Assembly (NCBI GenBank): GCA_030696345.1 | Contig: JAUYSK010000027.1 | Location: 248,001 to 312,000, forward strand | DNA: 64,000 nt | Direction: 5' to 3' | Source: Azonexus sp. | GTDB taxonomy: Bacteria; Pseudomonadota; Gammaproteobacteria; Burkholderiales; Rhodocyclaceae | Notes under the pieces: generated by a model | Told to the model about the DNA's origin: nothing | The model's input: the letters and a program-made list of their open reading frames with translations, nothing else | Database searches by the model: none | In this document: positions 16,548-27,660 of the stretch, one piece after another | Layout: each line of letters begins with the position of its first letter | Numbering within the stretch: the stretch's first letter is position 1 | Translations under genes and position numbers: made by a program

Positions 16548-17879
16548 TTATTTCTTGTCTTTGTCGGCGAACGGATTTTTCGCTGTTACAAACTGGATAC
16601 GCAAGGGCGTTCCCTGCAGTTTGAAGGCTTCGCGGAATGTGTGCTCGAGGTAGCGACGATAGCTGTCCGCAATATGATCAACGGCATTGCCATGGACAAC
16701 AATGATCGGCGGATTGGAACCACCTTGGTGGGCATAACGCGGTTTCGGCCGGAAAAGACCATGCTTGGGCGGCGCCTGTCTGGCCACCGCATCAATCAGG
16801 ACGCGCGCCAGGCGTGGGGTCGACATCTTGGTCATGGCGGCAGCAAACGCTGAATCGACGGAACGGAACATCGACTCCAGGCCAATATTGTCGCGAGCCG
16901 AGATGAAGTGAAACTTGGCAAAATCGAGGAATTTCAATTTGCGCTGCAGGATCAGCCGTGTTTGTTCACGGGTGTAGGAATCGAGGCCGTCCCACTTGTT
17001 GACGGCAACCACCAATGCCCGACCTGATTGCACGATGAAATCAGCAATGTGGGCATCCTGATCGGATACGTCTGCCTGGGCATCGACCATCAGGATGACA
17101 ACGTTGGCATCCTCGATCGATTGCAGGGTTTTCACCACCGAGAATTTCTCGATCGACTCGAAGACCTTGCCGCGCTTGCGCATGCCGGCCGTATCGACCA
17201 GCACGTATTTGCGACCACCGCGTTCAAAATCGATCTCGATGGAATCACGCGTCGTGCCCGGCGCATCGAACGCGATGACGCGCTCTTCACCAAGCAAGGT
17301 ATTGATCAGCGTAGACTTGCCGACATTTGGCCGACCGACAATGGCCACGCGGATGGAATCTGACTTTGCTTCTTCTTCCTCCGGCTCGGGGAAGGATTCC
17401 AGCGCCAGATCGACCAGCCCGCGCACGCCTTCACCATGAGCCGAGGAGATTGCATTCGGTTCGCCAAGGCCGAGTTCATGGAACTCCGCCTCGACCATGC
17501 CGGAATTCATGCCCTCAGCCTTGTTGACCGCAACAAATACCGGCCGCTCCAGACGGCGCAGCATGTTGGCGATTTCCTTGTCGTGCGGGGTCAGGCCCGA
17601 GCGGCCATCAACCACGAATATAACGGCATCCGCCTCGGCAATTGCCTGTTCGGTCTGGCGCGCCATCTCGTGCATGATGCCATCCTTGACCAGCGGCTCG
17701 AAACCACCGGTATCGACGACCAGATAAGGCTTGCTACCCAGCTTGCCATGACCGTAATGACGATCGCGGGTCAGGCCGGGCATGTCGGCGACGATGGCGT
17801 CGCGCGACTTGGTCAAACGATTGAACAGTGTGGATTTGCCGACATTGGGTCGGCCCACCAGGACTAGCGTAGGTTTCAT
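16548..17879 (-). CDS. der: Ribosome-assembly GTPase Der (EngA)
   Basis: 443 residues with two consecutive GTPase domains, each with its own P-loop [17 protein letters not shown] and NKxD motifs (NKAE in the first, NKWD in the second), followed by a KH-like C-terminal domain. The double GTPase architecture is unique to Der, which acts in 50S maturation. ATGA overlap with bamB. Confidence 0.96.
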   Translation of the reverse strand: MKPTLVLVGRPNVGKSTLFNRLTKSRDAIVADMPGLTRDRHYGHGKLGSKPYLVVDTGGFEPLVKDGIMHEMARQTEQAIAEADAVIFVVDGRSGLTPHDKEIANMLRRLERPVFVAVNKAEGMNSGMVEAEFHELGLGEPNAISSAHGEGVRGLVDLALESFPEPEEEEAKSDSIRVAIVGRPNVGKSTLINTLLGEERVIAFDAPGTTRDSIEIDFERGGRKYVLVDTAGMRKRGKVFESIEKFSVVKTLQSIEDANVVILMVDAQADVSDQDAHIADFIVQSGRALVVAVNKWDGLDSYTREQTRLILQRKLKFLDFAKFHFISARDNIGLESMFRSVDSAFAAAMTKMSTPRLARVLIDAVARQAPPKHGLFRPKPRYAHQGGSNPPIIVVHGNAVDHIADSYRRYLEHTFREAFKLQGTPLRIQFVTAKNPFADKDKK

Positions 17880-19036
17880 TGCGCCTCGATTGCGCTCACG
17901 TTACCGCCCGCGGTTTGCACCAGAAAGCTAGAACCGAGCAATTGAACCGGGGTGCGCACAGGCGCCCCATCGGTCTTCTGACGGGCAGCAAAGCTCCCGT
18001 CTTCACGTGAAAGAAAATGGACCATCCCTTCGGCATCAGCCACGGCGACCAGACCACGCCGCACAGCCGGACCGGAAACACGGCGATTGAGCAGTTTGTC
18101 CTGCTTCCACAGGCTGCTGCCAGACAGGCGATCAAGTGCATGGACAGCGCCTTTTTCGTCGGTAACGAAGAGATAACGCCCGTCGAGCGCCAGACCCGCC
18201 GCCGACGAGATATCCCGCGACCAGACCATTGCACCTGCCTGCCCCATGTCGAAACAGGCGACGCGCCCCTGAAAGGCGACCGCACAAATCTGGCGACCAT
18301 CAACAACCGGCGGGGCAACAATATCGGCAACACGATCAAGCTCGGTAGCACCCTTGGGTAGCGCCACGGCGCCCTCCCAGACCGGGGCGCCATTCTGCAA
18401 CGACAGGGCTACCAGTTTTCCACCCGGAAAGCCGACAAACACGAAACGATCGGCAAATATCGGCGAACCGGCACTGCGAATCGACAAAGCGGGTGTTGAA
18501 CGTTGATAAACCCACTTGCGGCCACCATCGGCATTGTCAAACAGGAAAACACGGTTATCTCCGCTCTTCACTGCCACACCATCGTCGCCGACAGTAGGCG
18601 CCGCCAGGATTTCGCTGCTCGCCTTGGCCTGCCAGAGCGGCTTGCCATCCTCGGCGGAGAAAGCCAGCACCTCACCCTTCGGCGTACCGACGGCAAGCAG
18701 ACGAGCATTGGCGCCGACACCGGCCGACAAGGGCTGACCGGCATTGATCTTCCAGATGGTTTTGCCGTCTTCAAGCTTGTATACCGCACCATCCCGGGCT
18801 GCGACGTAAACAGCATTGCCGACCACGGCCGGCGTAAAGGTGTAGTCGCCCGCCTTGCCGATATTGATCGACCACACGGAACGCACCTCGGCCGACGGAG
18901 TAATCGGCTTGAGCGGCGCCATTTTCGGGCCGGAACGGGCGAACGGATTAATCGAGTCGATGCTGTCAGAGATGGTAGCGCAGCCGTTCAGCAGAAGCCC
19001 GGTCGCCGCGAACAGGACGATTAGCGAGCGTGACAT
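17876..19036 (-). CDS. bamB: Outer-membrane assembly lipoprotein BamB
   Basis: 386 residues. Lipobox LLLNGC near residue 18 and a series of PQQ-type beta-propeller blades (repeated ..GxVYALDxxxGxxxW.. patterns such as [11 protein letters not shown] and [14 protein letters not shown]). BamB is the propeller lipoprotein of the BAM complex that inserts outer-membrane proteins. It sits between yfgM and der, the standard order, with overlaps of 1 and 4 nt. Confidence 0.94.
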   Translation of the reverse strand: MSRSLIVLFAATGLLLNGCATISDSIDSINPFARSGPKMAPLKPITPSAEVRSVWSINIGKAGDYTFTPAVVGNAVYVAARDGAVYKLEDGKTIWKINAGQPLSAGVGANARLLAVGTPKGEVLAFSAEDGKPLWQAKASSEILAAPTVGDDGVAVKSGDNRVFLFDNADGGRKWVYQRSTPALSIRSAGSPIFADRFVFVGFPGGKLVALSLQNGAPVWEGAVALPKGATELDRVADIVAPPVVDGRQICAVAFQGRVACFDMGQAGAMVWSRDISSAAGLALDGRYLFVTDEKGAVHALDRLSGSSLWKQDKLLNRRVSGPAVRRGLVAVADAEGMVHFLSREDGSFAARQKTDGAPVRTPVQLLGSSFLVQTAGGNVSAIEAQ

Positions 19037-19674
19037 CAGGCCGCCTCACCCAGGCTATCGAGCTTTTGCTGCAGCAACTCACGCCCGCCACCGGGCTTGC
19101 CGGATGTCTTGTCAAGCGCCGCCTTGTAGGCGCTGCGCGCTTCGGCCTTTTTACCCTGCGCGGTCAGTACATCGCCCTTCATTTCCTGGAAACGCGCATC
19201 AAACACCGACGCGTGTGTGCCTTCCAATTGCTTCAGCGCCTCGTCGTAAGCCTTTTCATCGAGTTGAACAGCAGCCAGACGCAGGCGGGCGATATCCTTC
19301 AACTCGTCCTTGCCTTTCTCCGCTGCCCAACCCAGTTGCGCCTTGGCTGTTTTCAGATCACCGGCGTCGAACGACTGCTTGGCCGCCAGCAAGGCACCCA
19401 GCGAGGCGTAACTGGTGCTACCGAATTTTTCAGCCAGTTCGCCAGCCGCTCCCTTGACCTTCTGGGCATCTCCGGCTGCAACGGCCTGTTCGAGCACGCT
19501 ATAGATCGCCGATGCCTGCGCCGTCTGGCTGCGCTGATACCAGTTCCAGCCCTGCCAGCCGATGATGGCGATGGAAGCGACCGTGATCACGCCAGTGACC
19601 AGATTGCCGTACATCTTCCACCAGGTTTGCAGGGTTGCGATTTGTTCCTGTTCTTCGAGGTCGTAATGAGCCAT
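19036..19674 (-). CDS. YfgM-type TPR membrane protein (SecYEG-associated chaperone)
   Basis: 212 residues: short cytoplasmic N-terminus starting AHYDLEEQEQ, one membrane segment (NLVTGVITVASIAIIGWQGW), then periplasmic TPR-like helices. YfgM binds the Sec translocon together with PpiD. The initial EEQE(Q)I..LK/QTWWK pattern is diagnostic. Overlaps bamB by 1 nt. Confidence 0.9.
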   Translation of the reverse strand: MAHYDLEEQEQIATLQTWWKMYGNLVTGVITVASIAIIGWQGWNWYQRSQTAQASAIYSVLEQAVAAGDAQKVKGAAGELAEKFGSTSYASLGALLAAKQSFDAGDLKTAKAQLGWAAEKGKDELKDIARLRLAAVQLDEKAYDEALKQLEGTHASVFDARFQEMKGDVLTAQGKKAEARSAYKAALDKTSGKPGGGRELLQQKLDSLGEAA

Positions 19675-19678
19675 GCGC

Positions 19679-20968
19679 CTATTCCTCTTCGTCCGAATCG
19701 ATCATTTGTCCGATGATGGCTTCTGCCAGATCATCGATTTTAAGTTTTAGCTGTGCCACACCGTCTTCGCGCAACGACTTGAGTTGCGCTTCGCCGGTTG
19801 CCGCCTCGTCATCACCGATGATGACGGCAAAGGCGGCGCCGCTGCCATCCGCCTTTTTCATCTGCGATTTGAAACTGCCACCACCGCAATGCAGGAGCAC
19901 ATCGACACCCTGATCGCGCAAGCCTTCGGCAACGCGAAAAGAGAGGCGAGAAGCTTCCTCACCCTGGTGCACCAAGTAGACATCCGGCACCGGAGCCGCC
20001 GGCTCGCCGCCAGCCTCCTTGATCAACGCAATCAGCCGCTCGACGCCCATGGCAAAGCCGCAGGCCGGCGTCGACTTGCCGCCCAGTTGCTCGACCAGCC
20101 CATCGTAACGACCACCGGCACAGACTGTCCCTTGGGCGCCGAGCCTGTCGGTGACCCATTCGAAGACGGTCAGGTTGTAGTAATCGAGGCCGCGGACCAG
20201 ACGCGGATTGATCTTGAAAGGTATCCCGGAATCACGCAGCACGCGCTGGACGCCTTCAAAATGAGCCAGCGAGTCGGCACCGAGGTAATCGATAAGCTTA
20301 GGCGCACTCGCACAAAGTTCCTGCATCCCCGGGTTCTTGGTGTCGAGAATACGCAGCGGGTTGGTGTGCAGGCGGCGCTTGGCCTCCTCATCAAGCAACT
20401 CGGCGTGTTCCTCGAAATAGGTAATCAGCGCCGCACGATGCTGGGCGCGCTCTTCCGGCTGGCCGAGGCTGTTGAGCTGTAGCTCGATGCCTTCCAGCCC
20501 GAGGTCGGCCCACAGACGAGCTCCCATCAGAATCATTTCAGCATCTATATCCGGACCTGTAATCCCGAAGGATTCCACACCGACCTGATGGAACTGGCGA
20601 TAACGTCCCTTTTGCGGCCGCTCGTGGCGGAACATCTGGCCGATGTAATACAGACGCTGCGTCTGGCGCGCCGCCAGATTGTGTTCGATGACGGCACGCA
20701 CGCAACCGGCCGTTCCTTCCGGGCGCAGGGTCAGCGCCTCGCCATTCAGGCCATCAATGAAGGAATACATTTCCTTTTCGACGATGTCGGTCACTTCACC
20801 AATGGCACGCTTGAAAAGCGGCGTCGGCTCGACGATGGGCATGCGGATCGGGCGATAACCGTAGCCCTTCAGCCATGACCGGATGGTGTCCTCGAACAAC
20901 TCCCAGAAAGCGGCGTCGTCGGGCAGGATGTCATTCATCCCGCGCACGGCTTGCAAGGTTTGACTCAT
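19679..20968 (-). CDS. hisS: Histidyl-tRNA synthetase
   Basis: 429 residues, full length. Class II motifs: motif 2 [11 protein letters not shown] and [16 protein letters not shown], histidine-specific [16 protein letters not shown] and [13 protein letters not shown], and the C-terminal anticodon-binding domain ([11 protein letters not shown]). Charges tRNA-His. Ten residues shorter or longer starts are not needed; ATG overlaps ispG by 4 nt. Confidence 0.96.
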   Translation of the reverse strand: MSQTLQAVRGMNDILPDDAAFWELFEDTIRSWLKGYGYRPIRMPIVEPTPLFKRAIGEVTDIVEKEMYSFIDGLNGEALTLRPEGTAGCVRAVIEHNLAARQTQRLYYIGQMFRHERPQKGRYRQFHQVGVESFGITGPDIDAEMILMGARLWADLGLEGIELQLNSLGQPEERAQHRAALITYFEEHAELLDEEAKRRLHTNPLRILDTKNPGMQELCASAPKLIDYLGADSLAHFEGVQRVLRDSGIPFKINPRLVRGLDYYNLTVFEWVTDRLGAQGTVCAGGRYDGLVEQLGGKSTPACGFAMGVERLIALIKEAGGEPAAPVPDVYLVHQGEEASRLSFRVAEGLRDQGVDVLLHCGGGSFKSQMKKADGSGAAFAVIIGDDEAATGEAQLKSLREDGVAQLKLKIDDLAEAIIGQMIDSDEEE

Positions 20969-22194
20969 GACTTCAGTTTCTTGGTGTAGGTGCGCTGGAC
21001 GTAGCGCTCAATGATTTGCTTGAATTCGTTGGCGATGTTGTCGCCCTTCAGGGTGACCGTCTTCTGGCCATCCTCATACACCGGCGCCGACGGCGCTTCG
21101 CCGGTGCCCGGCAGTGAAATACCGATGTTGGCGTGTTTGGATTCACCCGGGCCATTGACGATGCAGCCCATCACGGCCAGTGTCATGTTCTCGGCGCCGT
21201 CGTAATGCAACTTCCATTCAGGCATTTTGGCGCGAACGAAATCCTGCACCTCGCCGGCCAGTTCCTGAAAAAGCGTACTGGTCGTCCGGCCACAACCGGG
21301 ACAGGCCGCAACCATCGGCGTGAACGCACGCAGGCCCATGGTCTGCAGGATTTCCTGGGCAACGATGACTTCCTGGCTGCGCGAGCCGCCGGGTTCCGGC
21401 GTCAGCGAGACACGAATGGTGTCGCCGATGCCTTCCTGCAGCAATACCGAGAGTGCTGCGGTCGACGCGACAATTCCCTTGGATCCCATGCCGGCTTCAG
21501 TCAGGCCAAGATGCAGCGCGTAGTCGGCACGCTTCGCCAGTTCGCGGTAAATAGCGATCAGGTCCTGCACGCTTGATACCTTGCACGACAGGATGATCTT
21601 CTCGCCGCCCAGACCGACTTCCTCAGCCCTGGCAGCGGATTCGAGCGCCGAAGTGACCATCGCATGACGCATCATCTCGGTGGCATTGAGTGGCTGCGGT
21701 AGACGGGAGTTTTCGTCCATAATCCGCGCCAGCAATTCCTGGTCGAGACTGCCCCAATTGACACCGATGCGCACCGGCTTGTCGTACTTGCAAGCCAGCT
21801 CAATCATCTGGGCGAACTGCTCGTCCTTCTTTTTGCCAAAACCAACGTTACCCGGATTGATCCGGTACTTGGCCAGTGCCTCGGCACAGGCGGGGTGTTC
21901 GGTCAGCAGGCGGTGGCCGTTGTAGTGAAAATCACCGATCAACGGCACATTGCAATTCATCCGGTCAAGATGCTCACGAATTTTCGGTACGGCTGCGGCT
22001 GCTTCCGGCGAGTTGACGGTAATCCTTACCAGCTCGGAACCGGCCCGGGCCAACTCGGCGCACTGAATGGCGGTCGCGAGGTAGTCAGCGGTGTCGGTAT
22101 TGGTCATCGACTGGACGACGACCGGCGCAGAACCACCAATGCTTACATGGCCGATCTTGCCGACTCGCGTCAGGCGCTTGGCAACTGCACTCAC
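20965..22194 (-). CDS. ispG: 4-hydroxy-3-methylbut-2-en-1-yl diphosphate synthase IspG
   Basis: 409 residues: TIM-barrel domain beginning with [21 protein letters not shown] sequence (here [15 protein letters not shown]) and a C-terminal 4Fe-4S domain with CPGCGRTT and [11 protein letters not shown]. It carries out the penultimate step of the MEP isoprenoid pathway. The start codon is GTG at 22194. Confidence 0.96.
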   Translation of the reverse strand: MSAVAKRLTRVGKIGHVSIGGSAPVVVQSMTNTDTADYLATAIQCAELARAGSELVRITVNSPEAAAAVPKIREHLDRMNCNVPLIGDFHYNGHRLLTEHPACAEALAKYRINPGNVGFGKKKDEQFAQMIELACKYDKPVRIGVNWGSLDQELLARIMDENSRLPQPLNATEMMRHAMVTSALESAARAEEVGLGGEKIILSCKVSSVQDLIAIYRELAKRADYALHLGLTEAGMGSKGIVASTAALSVLLQEGIGDTIRVSLTPEPGGSRSQEVIVAQEILQTMGLRAFTPMVAACPGCGRTTSTLFQELAGEVQDFVRAKMPEWKLHYDGAENMTLAVMGCIVNGPGESKHANIGISLPGTGEAPSAPVYEDGQKTVTLKGDNIANEFKQIIERYVQRTYTKKLKS

Positions 22195-22196
22195 GA

Positions 22197-23120
22197 TTAC
22201 TCCAGGACCAGGCGGGCGACGTCGCCACGCGTATGCGGCGCCAGATCAACGGACTGACCATGCCAGAACAACCGCACCCCCGGCGCATAGCCAATCACCA
22301 GTGACAGCGGCCCCTCGCCAGAAAGCACCTGCTCCGTACCAGCCGCAAGGCGCTGGGAGAAAACGAGTTTGTTGTCGCGATCACGCACTTCCAGCCAGGA
22401 TTCTTTCTCGAAGACAAAGCGCATTTGCGGCGCGTTGGCATCCTGAGTTGATTTCTGACTGACGAGGGTCTTTGGCACCGAAGCATCCGGTGTCGCGGCT
22501 GCTGGTGGCATTTCGCCCGGCACAACCGCCTGCGGATTCATCACCTGCTGCGGCGTCGCACCTGGGGGAAACACCGGCTCGGCCGGTGTGGCGGGCGGAA
22601 TTACCGGCGCCGGGGCTGGCTCTTCCTTGCGGGCCAGCGAATCGAGCAGCCCCTGGGTGCTTTCACGCAATGCCGAAAGGTCATTAGGCATCAGAAAATA
22701 GGCAAGGGCAGCAAGGACCACCAGCCCGGCGCCGGTCAAGACAACGACACGATCACGCCGAATGGCCGAACCGCCGGTCACCGGCATCGAGGTCGGGCGA
22801 ATATCCGGAACAGCCAGGCAATTCACGGGCTTTTCCAGAACACCATCCAGCAAGACCATCAGCGGCGCGGAATCAATCTGGACCATCCGGGCGTAATTGC
22901 GGACGAAACCGCGAACGAAGGTTTGCCCGGGCAGCCCCTGCCAGTCGCCATTTTCCAGCGCCTCGACCTGGCGCGTGCCAAGTTTGAGCGTCTGGGCAAC
23001 ATCAATCACGGTCAATCCGCGGGCCTTGCGCGCCTCGGCGAGCAATTCGCCGACGGAGGCTTGTGGTGCCAATACGGCCTCTTCGACAACGACTTCGTCG
23101 CAACCGGTCTGCTCACTCAT
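22197..23120 (-). CDS. RodZ-like helix-turn-helix membrane protein
   Basis: 307 residues: an Xre-like HTH near residues 22-85 ([32 protein letters not shown]), a membrane segment near 128-148, a Pro/Ala-rich periplasmic linker and a C-terminal DUF4115 beta domain. This is the RodZ layout, the cytoskeletal protein that links MreB to the cell-wall machinery; its location between pilW and ispG matches Proteobacteria. ATGA overlap with the pilW gene. Confidence 0.85.
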   Translation of the reverse strand: MSEQTGCDEVVVEEAVLAPQASVGELLAEARKARGLTVIDVAQTLKLGTRQVEALENGDWQGLPGQTFVRGFVRNYARMVQIDSAPLMVLLDGVLEKPVNCLAVPDIRPTSMPVTGGSAIRRDRVVVLTGAGLVVLAALAYFLMPNDLSALRESTQGLLDSLARKEEPAPAPVIPPATPAEPVFPPGATPQQVMNPQAVVPGEMPPAAATPDASVPKTLVSQKSTQDANAPQMRFVFEKESWLEVRDRDNKLVFSQRLAAGTEQVLSGEGPLSLVIGYAPGVRLFWHGQSVDLAPHTRGDVARLVLE

Positions 23121-23920
23121 TCAAAATTACCCTTGAGGAATTCCTGATATTCGGGCGAAGTCGGGTAGCGGCTCCGCAGTTGTGAGGCGTAGCCGCCTTC
23201 GGCACCCTTGTTGCCAAGCTTTCGCTCCAGCCGTATGCCCAGCCAGAGTGCTTCGGCGGATGGTGGCTCCATCATTTTCAGGGCATCGCTCAGATAGACC
23301 CGCGACTCTTCCAGAACGCCACGGCGATAAAAGAGTTTGGCCAGCTGAATGCGCGGACCAAGGCCGCCGTCACGCGACAATTGCACAGCCTGGAGCAGAT
23401 AGCCCTGAGCACCTTCAAGGTCGCCCGCCTTCAAGGCGCAGGTACCGGCGTTCGTGTAAGCGCGCTCCGGCGTTTCGTAAAGCGGGCTCCTCAGCGCATT
23501 CAGAAAATAGGCGATGGACTGGCGCTCCTTGCCCGTTTCGCAAAGGTACCAGCCGTAGTTGTTATTGACTTCAGGGTCATTCGGCGCAATGTTCAGGGCG
23601 CTGCGAAAATCGCTCTCGGCCTTGCCATATTCCTTGAGCGCCCCATAAACCAGGCCACGAATGCTGTAAGCCTGGTAGTAACTGGAATCAGCGTTGAGCG
23701 CAATGCGCAGCTCATCAAGCGCCACCGACATATTGCCACCCTGGTAATACATGGCACCCAGTTCCGTATGGATTCTGGCGCGATTGCGCGGGTCGTTCGT
23801 AGCAAGATTGCGCCCGGTCGGGCCTAGTTGATCCGAGTTGAACTGCGCCTGCGCCGAAACAACACAGGCCACACTCAGAAAAATGCCCGCAACCCAGCGG
23901 GTCAGCGAAAGAGTTCTCAC
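23117..23920 (-). CDS. pilW: Type IV pilus biogenesis/stability TPR protein PilW (PilF)
   Basis: 267 residues: signal sequence, then about six TPR repeats ([57 protein letters not shown]). No lipobox Cys is convincing: the only Cys in the signal region is VACVVSAQA. PilW/PilF is the pilotin for the PilQ secretin. GTG start at 23920, overlapping rlmN by 4 nt (GTGA). Confidence 0.85.
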   Translation of the reverse strand: MRTLSLTRWVAGIFLSVACVVSAQAQFNSDQLGPTGRNLATNDPRNRARIHTELGAMYYQGGNMSVALDELRIALNADSSYYQAYSIRGLVYGALKEYGKAESDFRSALNIAPNDPEVNNNYGWYLCETGKERQSIAYFLNALRSPLYETPERAYTNAGTCALKAGDLEGAQGYLLQAVQLSRDGGLGPRIQLAKLFYRRGVLEESRVYLSDALKMMEPPSAEALWLGIRLERKLGNKGAEGGYASQLRSRYPTSPEYQEFLKGNFE

Positions 23921-25008
23921 GGTCTTGCCTCCTTGACGGGAATGATCCGTCCCACTGTGCGCCTGGTTTTGTCCCTGACCTGCCCGGCCAATTGGCCGCA
24001 GGCCGCATCGATATCGTCACCGCGCGTCTTGCGCGTCGTGGTGATGACCCCCGCCCCCATCAGGATGTCGGCAAAACGCCGCACCCGCTCTGCAGGCGAA
24101 CGCCTGAATGGCGACCCCGGGAAGGGATTGAAGGGGATCAGGTTGAACTTGCAATGCACCGCCTTGACCAGCGAAAGCAACTCGCGGGCATGTGCGTCGC
24201 TGTCATTGATGCCGTCGAGCATGATGTACTCGAAAGTAATGAAATCGCGTGGCGCCTTGTCCAGATAACGTTGGCAGGCTGCCATCAGTTCTTTCAGGGG
24301 GTACTTCTGGTTGATCGGCACCAACTGATCGCGCAGCCGGTCGTTCGGTGCGTGAAGCGAAACAGCAAGCGCGACCGGGCATTCGTCGCCGAGACGATCC
24401 ATCACCGGCACCAGGCCGGAAGTGGATACTGTGACACGACGGCGCGACAGGCCATAGGCATTGTCATCGAGCATCAGTCTGAGTGCGGTCACGGAATTTT
24501 CAAAATTAGCCAGCGGCTCGCCCATACCCATCAGCACAACGTTGGAAATTACCCGTTCATCGCCGTGCACCGCACCAAGTGCGTTGTTCGCCAGCCAGAC
24601 CTGGCCGATGATTTCCGCCACCGTCAGATTCCGGTTGAAGCCCTGTTTGCCGGTGGAGCAAAAGGCGCAGTCAAGCGCGCAACCGGCTTGCGTGGAAACG
24701 CACAACGTGCCGCGATCATTTTCGGGAATGAACACCGTTTCAACAGCATTGCCGTTGCCGACATCAATCAGAAACTTGCGCGTGCCGTCATCCGACAACT
24801 TGTCGGAAACGACTCTGGGCGGCGCGACGACCGCCTTGGCCTTGAGCTTCTCGCGAAGGCTCTTGGCAATATCGGTCATGGCATCGAATTCCGCCACGCC
24901 GGAACGATGGATCCAGCGCAAGACCTGCTTGGCGCGAAAGGGTTTTTCGCCCTGTTCGGCAAACCAGGCGGTCAGGCCATCAGCATCCAGATCAAGAAGA
25001 TTCTGCAT
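23917..25008 (-). CDS. rlmN: Dual-specificity RNA methyltransferase RlmN
   Basis: 363 residues. Radical-SAM motif [11 protein letters not shown] (CxxxCxxC), the conserved [12 protein letters not shown] and a C-terminal Cys ([12 protein letters not shown]) that forms the methyl-carrier residue. It makes m2A2503 in 23S rRNA and m2A37 in tRNA. A TTG at 25053 would add 15 residues, but ATG at 25008 (MQNLLDLD) matches the family start. Confidence 0.95.
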   Translation of the reverse strand: MQNLLDLDADGLTAWFAEQGEKPFRAKQVLRWIHRSGVAEFDAMTDIAKSLREKLKAKAVVAPPRVVSDKLSDDGTRKFLIDVGNGNAVETVFIPENDRGTLCVSTQAGCALDCAFCSTGKQGFNRNLTVAEIIGQVWLANNALGAVHGDERVISNVVLMGMGEPLANFENSVTALRLMLDDNAYGLSRRRVTVSTSGLVPVMDRLGDECPVALAVSLHAPNDRLRDQLVPINQKYPLKELMAACQRYLDKAPRDFITFEYIMLDGINDSDAHARELLSLVKAVHCKFNLIPFNPFPGSPFRRSPAERVRRFADILMGAGVITTTRKTRGDDIDAACGQLAGQVRDKTRRTVGRIIPVKEARP

Positions 25009-25075
25009 AGGTTCGCGGATCAAGGATTGAGGATCCAGCTGCTCGCAGCTCAATCCCCGATCCTGACTCCAGCTT

Positions 25076-25504
25076 TTAGCGACCAGCGTAAACGTTCATG
25101 CCCGGGAAGAAAAAGCCGATTTCAACAGCGGCGGTTTCCGGGGCATCAGAGCCGTGTACGGCATTGGCATCGATGGATTCGGCAAAATCGGCGCGGATGG
25201 TACCGGCTGCGGCTTCCTTCGGATTGGTAGCGCCCATCAGTTCGCGGTTCTTGGCAATGGCGCTTTCGCCTTCGAGCACCTGGATCATCACCGGGCCGGA
25301 GATCATGAAAGAGACCAGATCCTTGAAGAAAGGACGCTCCTTGTGCACGCCGTAGAACTGACCGGCTTCCTGCGGGGAGAGCCAGGCCATCTTGGAGGCA
25401 ATGACCTTCAGGCCGTTCGTTTCGAAACGGGAGTAGATCTTGCCGATAACGTTTTTGGCAACAGCGTCGGGTTTGATGATGGAGAGGGTGCGTTCGATAG
25501 CCAT
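25076..25504 (-). CDS. ndk: Nucleoside diphosphate kinase
   Basis: 142 residues, full length. Starts [14 protein letters not shown], and the active-site His is in [11 protein letters not shown]. It balances NTP pools by phosphate transfer from ATP. The run from ndk through purA is the conserved betaproteobacterial block. It follows a gap of 67 nt before rlmN. Confidence 0.97.
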   Translation of the reverse strand: MAIERTLSIIKPDAVAKNVIGKIYSRFETNGLKVIASKMAWLSPQEAGQFYGVHKERPFFKDLVSFMISGPVMIQVLEGESAIAKNRELMGATNPKEAAAGTIRADFAESIDANAVHGSDAPETAAVEIGFFFPGMNVYAGR

Positions 25505-25576
25505 TTATTTGCTCCGCAAAAGCTAGACAGTTGAAAAACGGGCAATTTTAGCAGATTAGCGACGCGAACGCCCGCT

Positions 25577-26263
25577 TCACTGACTGGCGGTCTTGGTCTC
25601 TTCCATCGCCCGCAACGGCTCGCGCAACAGGCTGAAATTACGTGGCGCGACATACTGCAACAACTCTTTGCCTTCGCCGTCGACCAGAATATCCAGCCCT
25701 TTTTGCGGGTAGAGTAGATGCACCCGTTTCTCGGAAACCACCAGTCGTTCGCCGGGCTGGCCAAAACGTTGAACGATCGTCGTCTCATCCAGATTGACCG
25801 ACGGAATGACGCTGATTGCCTTGATCGGCAACCCCTCGGCAATCGCCAGATCATCAGGATGCAGCGTGATCTTGCGGGTCGTGCTTTCCATGTGCTTGGC
25901 CTTCAGCGCGCGTTCGCGCATGGCGGAAATCACCTCTTTTGAAGCGTCCACCGTAACCACCAGCTTGGCCAGCACAAAGCCAAGCGGCACCTGGGTGTAA
26001 TAGCCCTCGATAGCACCCGCCTCGCCTGGCTCGGCGATGATCGCCACGTCGATTTCCGCCCCCAGTTTCTGGCGCACATCACCCAGCGTACTGACCCCTG
26101 GCTTGATTCCGAAAACGCTGCTGCCACCCTGCCCATCAAGCTCGATTTGCCAAGGCAGGTTGCTGTTCGGATCAACGCCCTCGTACTTGCCGGCAATGGG
26201 GAAAAAGAAGGGGATGATCATCGCCGCAAGGACAAAGGCGATCAGATATAAGGCGAATTTCAT
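25577..26263 (-). CDS. Membrane-anchored protein of unknown function
   Basis: About 228 residues from ATG at 26263: one N-terminal membrane segment (FALYLIAFVLAAMIIPFFFP) and a mostly beta-rich periplasmic remainder with no Cys. I do not recognise the family. The segment VSTLGDVRQKLGAEIDVAIIAEPGE resembles the repeats of SmpA/BamE-like lipoproteins only loosely (an IKPGVSTLGDVRQKLG pattern). ATG at 26302 with AGGA nine nt upstream is an alternative start that adds 13 residues but lies very close to the dctM terminator. It sits between ndk and the TRAP operon and shows no clear link to either. Confidence 0.7.
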   Translation of the reverse strand: MKFALYLIAFVLAAMIIPFFFPIAGKYEGVDPNSNLPWQIELDGQGGSSVFGIKPGVSTLGDVRQKLGAEIDVAIIAEPGEAGAIEGYYTQVPLGFVLAKLVVTVDASKEVISAMRERALKAKHMESTTRKITLHPDDLAIAEGLPIKAISVIPSVNLDETTIVQRFGQPGERLVVSEKRVHLLYPQKGLDILVDGEGKELLQYVAPRNFSLLREPLRAMEETKTASQ

Positions 26264-26321
26264 GGAATTCTGATTGACGTCAAAGGAGCGCGATTGTGCC
26301 ATACACAACCGTCCTGAAACG

Positions 26322-26357
26322 AAAAAAGCCGCGCCCGGACTATCCAGGACGCGGCTT
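26322..26357 (-). terminator. Rho-independent terminator of the dctPQM operon
   Basis: Outer stem AAGCCGCG (26326-26333) / CGCGGCTT (26350-26357); on the minus strand it is followed by a T run (complement of 26322-26327). It comes 20 nt after the dctM stop codon. Confidence 0.85.
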
Positions 26358-26376
26358 GTTATCCAGCGGCTCGCGT

Positions 26377-27660
26377 TTACAACATGCCGAGGCGCTGCGG
26401 CAACCAGAGCGACAGACCCGGCCAGTACGTCACGACCATCAGGAAGCACAGCATCGAAAGCAGCCAAGGCCACACCGCCACCGTCAGCTCGGTAATCCCC
26501 ATTTTGGTGATCCCGGAGGCGACGTAGAGGTTAAGTCCAACCGGCGGGTGACACATACCGACCTCCATGTTGACCACCATGATGATCCCGAAATGCACGG
26601 GGTGAATGCCCAACGCAATCGCCACCGGAAACAAAATGGGCGCGAAGATCAGCACGATCGACGATGGCTCCATAAAGTTGCCCGCCAACAGCAGCAACAC
26701 GTTGCACATCAGCAGGAAGGTGATCACCCCCAATCCGTTACCCAACATCCAGTCGGCCAACGACTGCGGGATATTCTCATTGGTCATGATGAAAGAGAAC
26801 AGCACGGCGTTGGTAATGATGTAAAGCAGCATTGCCGACATGTTGGCCGAGTTAAGCAGCACTTTCGGCACATCCTTGAAGCCCAGATCCTTGTAGATGA
26901 AAACTGCGCAAATAAAGGCGTACACCGCAGACATTGCCGCCGCTTCGGTCGGCGTGAAAATGCCGGAGTAGATACCGCCCATCACCACGACAATCAGCAG
27001 CAGACCCCAAACGGATGCACGGAAAGCTTTCCAGCGCTCGCCCCAGGTTGCTTTGGGCTGCCGTGGGTAATTGAATTTCTTGGCGCGATACCAGGTAACA
27101 CCGCCAAGCGTCGCCGCCAGCGCCAAGCCCGGAAGCACCCCCGCCATGAACAAGGCACCGACCGAGGTATTGGTCGCCACCGAGTACATCACCATGACGA
27201 TGGACGGCGGAATCAGGATACCGAGCGCCCCCGAGGTAGCAATGACGCCGGCCCCGAACTTGTTCGGAAAACCCGCCTTGACCATCGCCGGCAGCAGGAT
27301 CGAACCGATCGCCACCACGGTCGCCGGGCTGGAACCCGAAACCGCAGCGAACAAGGCACAAGCCAGCACCCCAGCCAGACCAAGACCGCCGTACCAGTGC
27401 CCGACCATTGACGTGGCGAAATTGATCATTCGCTTCGCCACCCCGCCGTGGGTCAGGAAGTTTCCGGCCAGAATGAAGAACGGGATCGCCATGATCTCGA
27501 ACTTCTCGATACCGGTGAACAACTTGAGCGCCACCGATTCAAGCGGCACATCAGTCATCGTGAACAGGAAGGTCAACACCGTCAGACCAAGCGAAATCGA
27601 AATTGGCATGCCCGTCAGCATGAGCACGGCCAGCAGGCCAAAAATCACCAGGGCGTTCAT
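26377..27660 (-). CDS. dctM: TRAP transporter large permease subunit DctM
   Basis: 427 residues, about 12 hydrophobic segments, with family signatures such as GMPISISLGL, FILAGNFLTHGGVA, SGSSPATVVAIGSILLPAM and GIHPVHFGIIMVVN. DctM is the sodium-driven channel part of the tripartite transporter. It overlaps dctQ by 4 nt. The neighbouring dctSR genes point to C4-dicarboxylates (malate, fumarate, succinate) as substrates. Confidence 0.95.
   Translation of the reverse strand: MNALVIFGLLAVLMLTGMPISISLGLTVLTFLFTMTDVPLESVALKLFTGIEKFEIMAIPFFILAGNFLTHGGVAKRMINFATSMVGHWYGGLGLAGVLACALFAAVSGSSPATVVAIGSILLPAMVKAGFPNKFGAGVIATSGALGILIPPSIVMVMYSVATNTSVGALFMAGVLPGLALAATLGGVTWYRAKKFNYPRQPKATWGERWKAFRASVWGLLLIVVVMGGIYSGIFTPTEAAAMSAVYAFICAVFIYKDLGFKDVPKVLLNSANMSAMLLYIITNAVLFSFIMTNENIPQSLADWMLGNGLGVITFLLMCNVLLLLAGNFMEPSSIVLIFAPILFPVAIALGIHPVHFGIIMVVNMEVGMCHPPVGLNLYVASGITKMGITELTVAVWPWLLSMLCFLMVVTYWPGLSLWLPQRLGML

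Noticed and set aside
26296..27411. 371-residue plus-strand frame opposite dctM
   Set aside because: Composition is Arg/His/Gln-rich as expected from antisense reading of a membrane protein gene.
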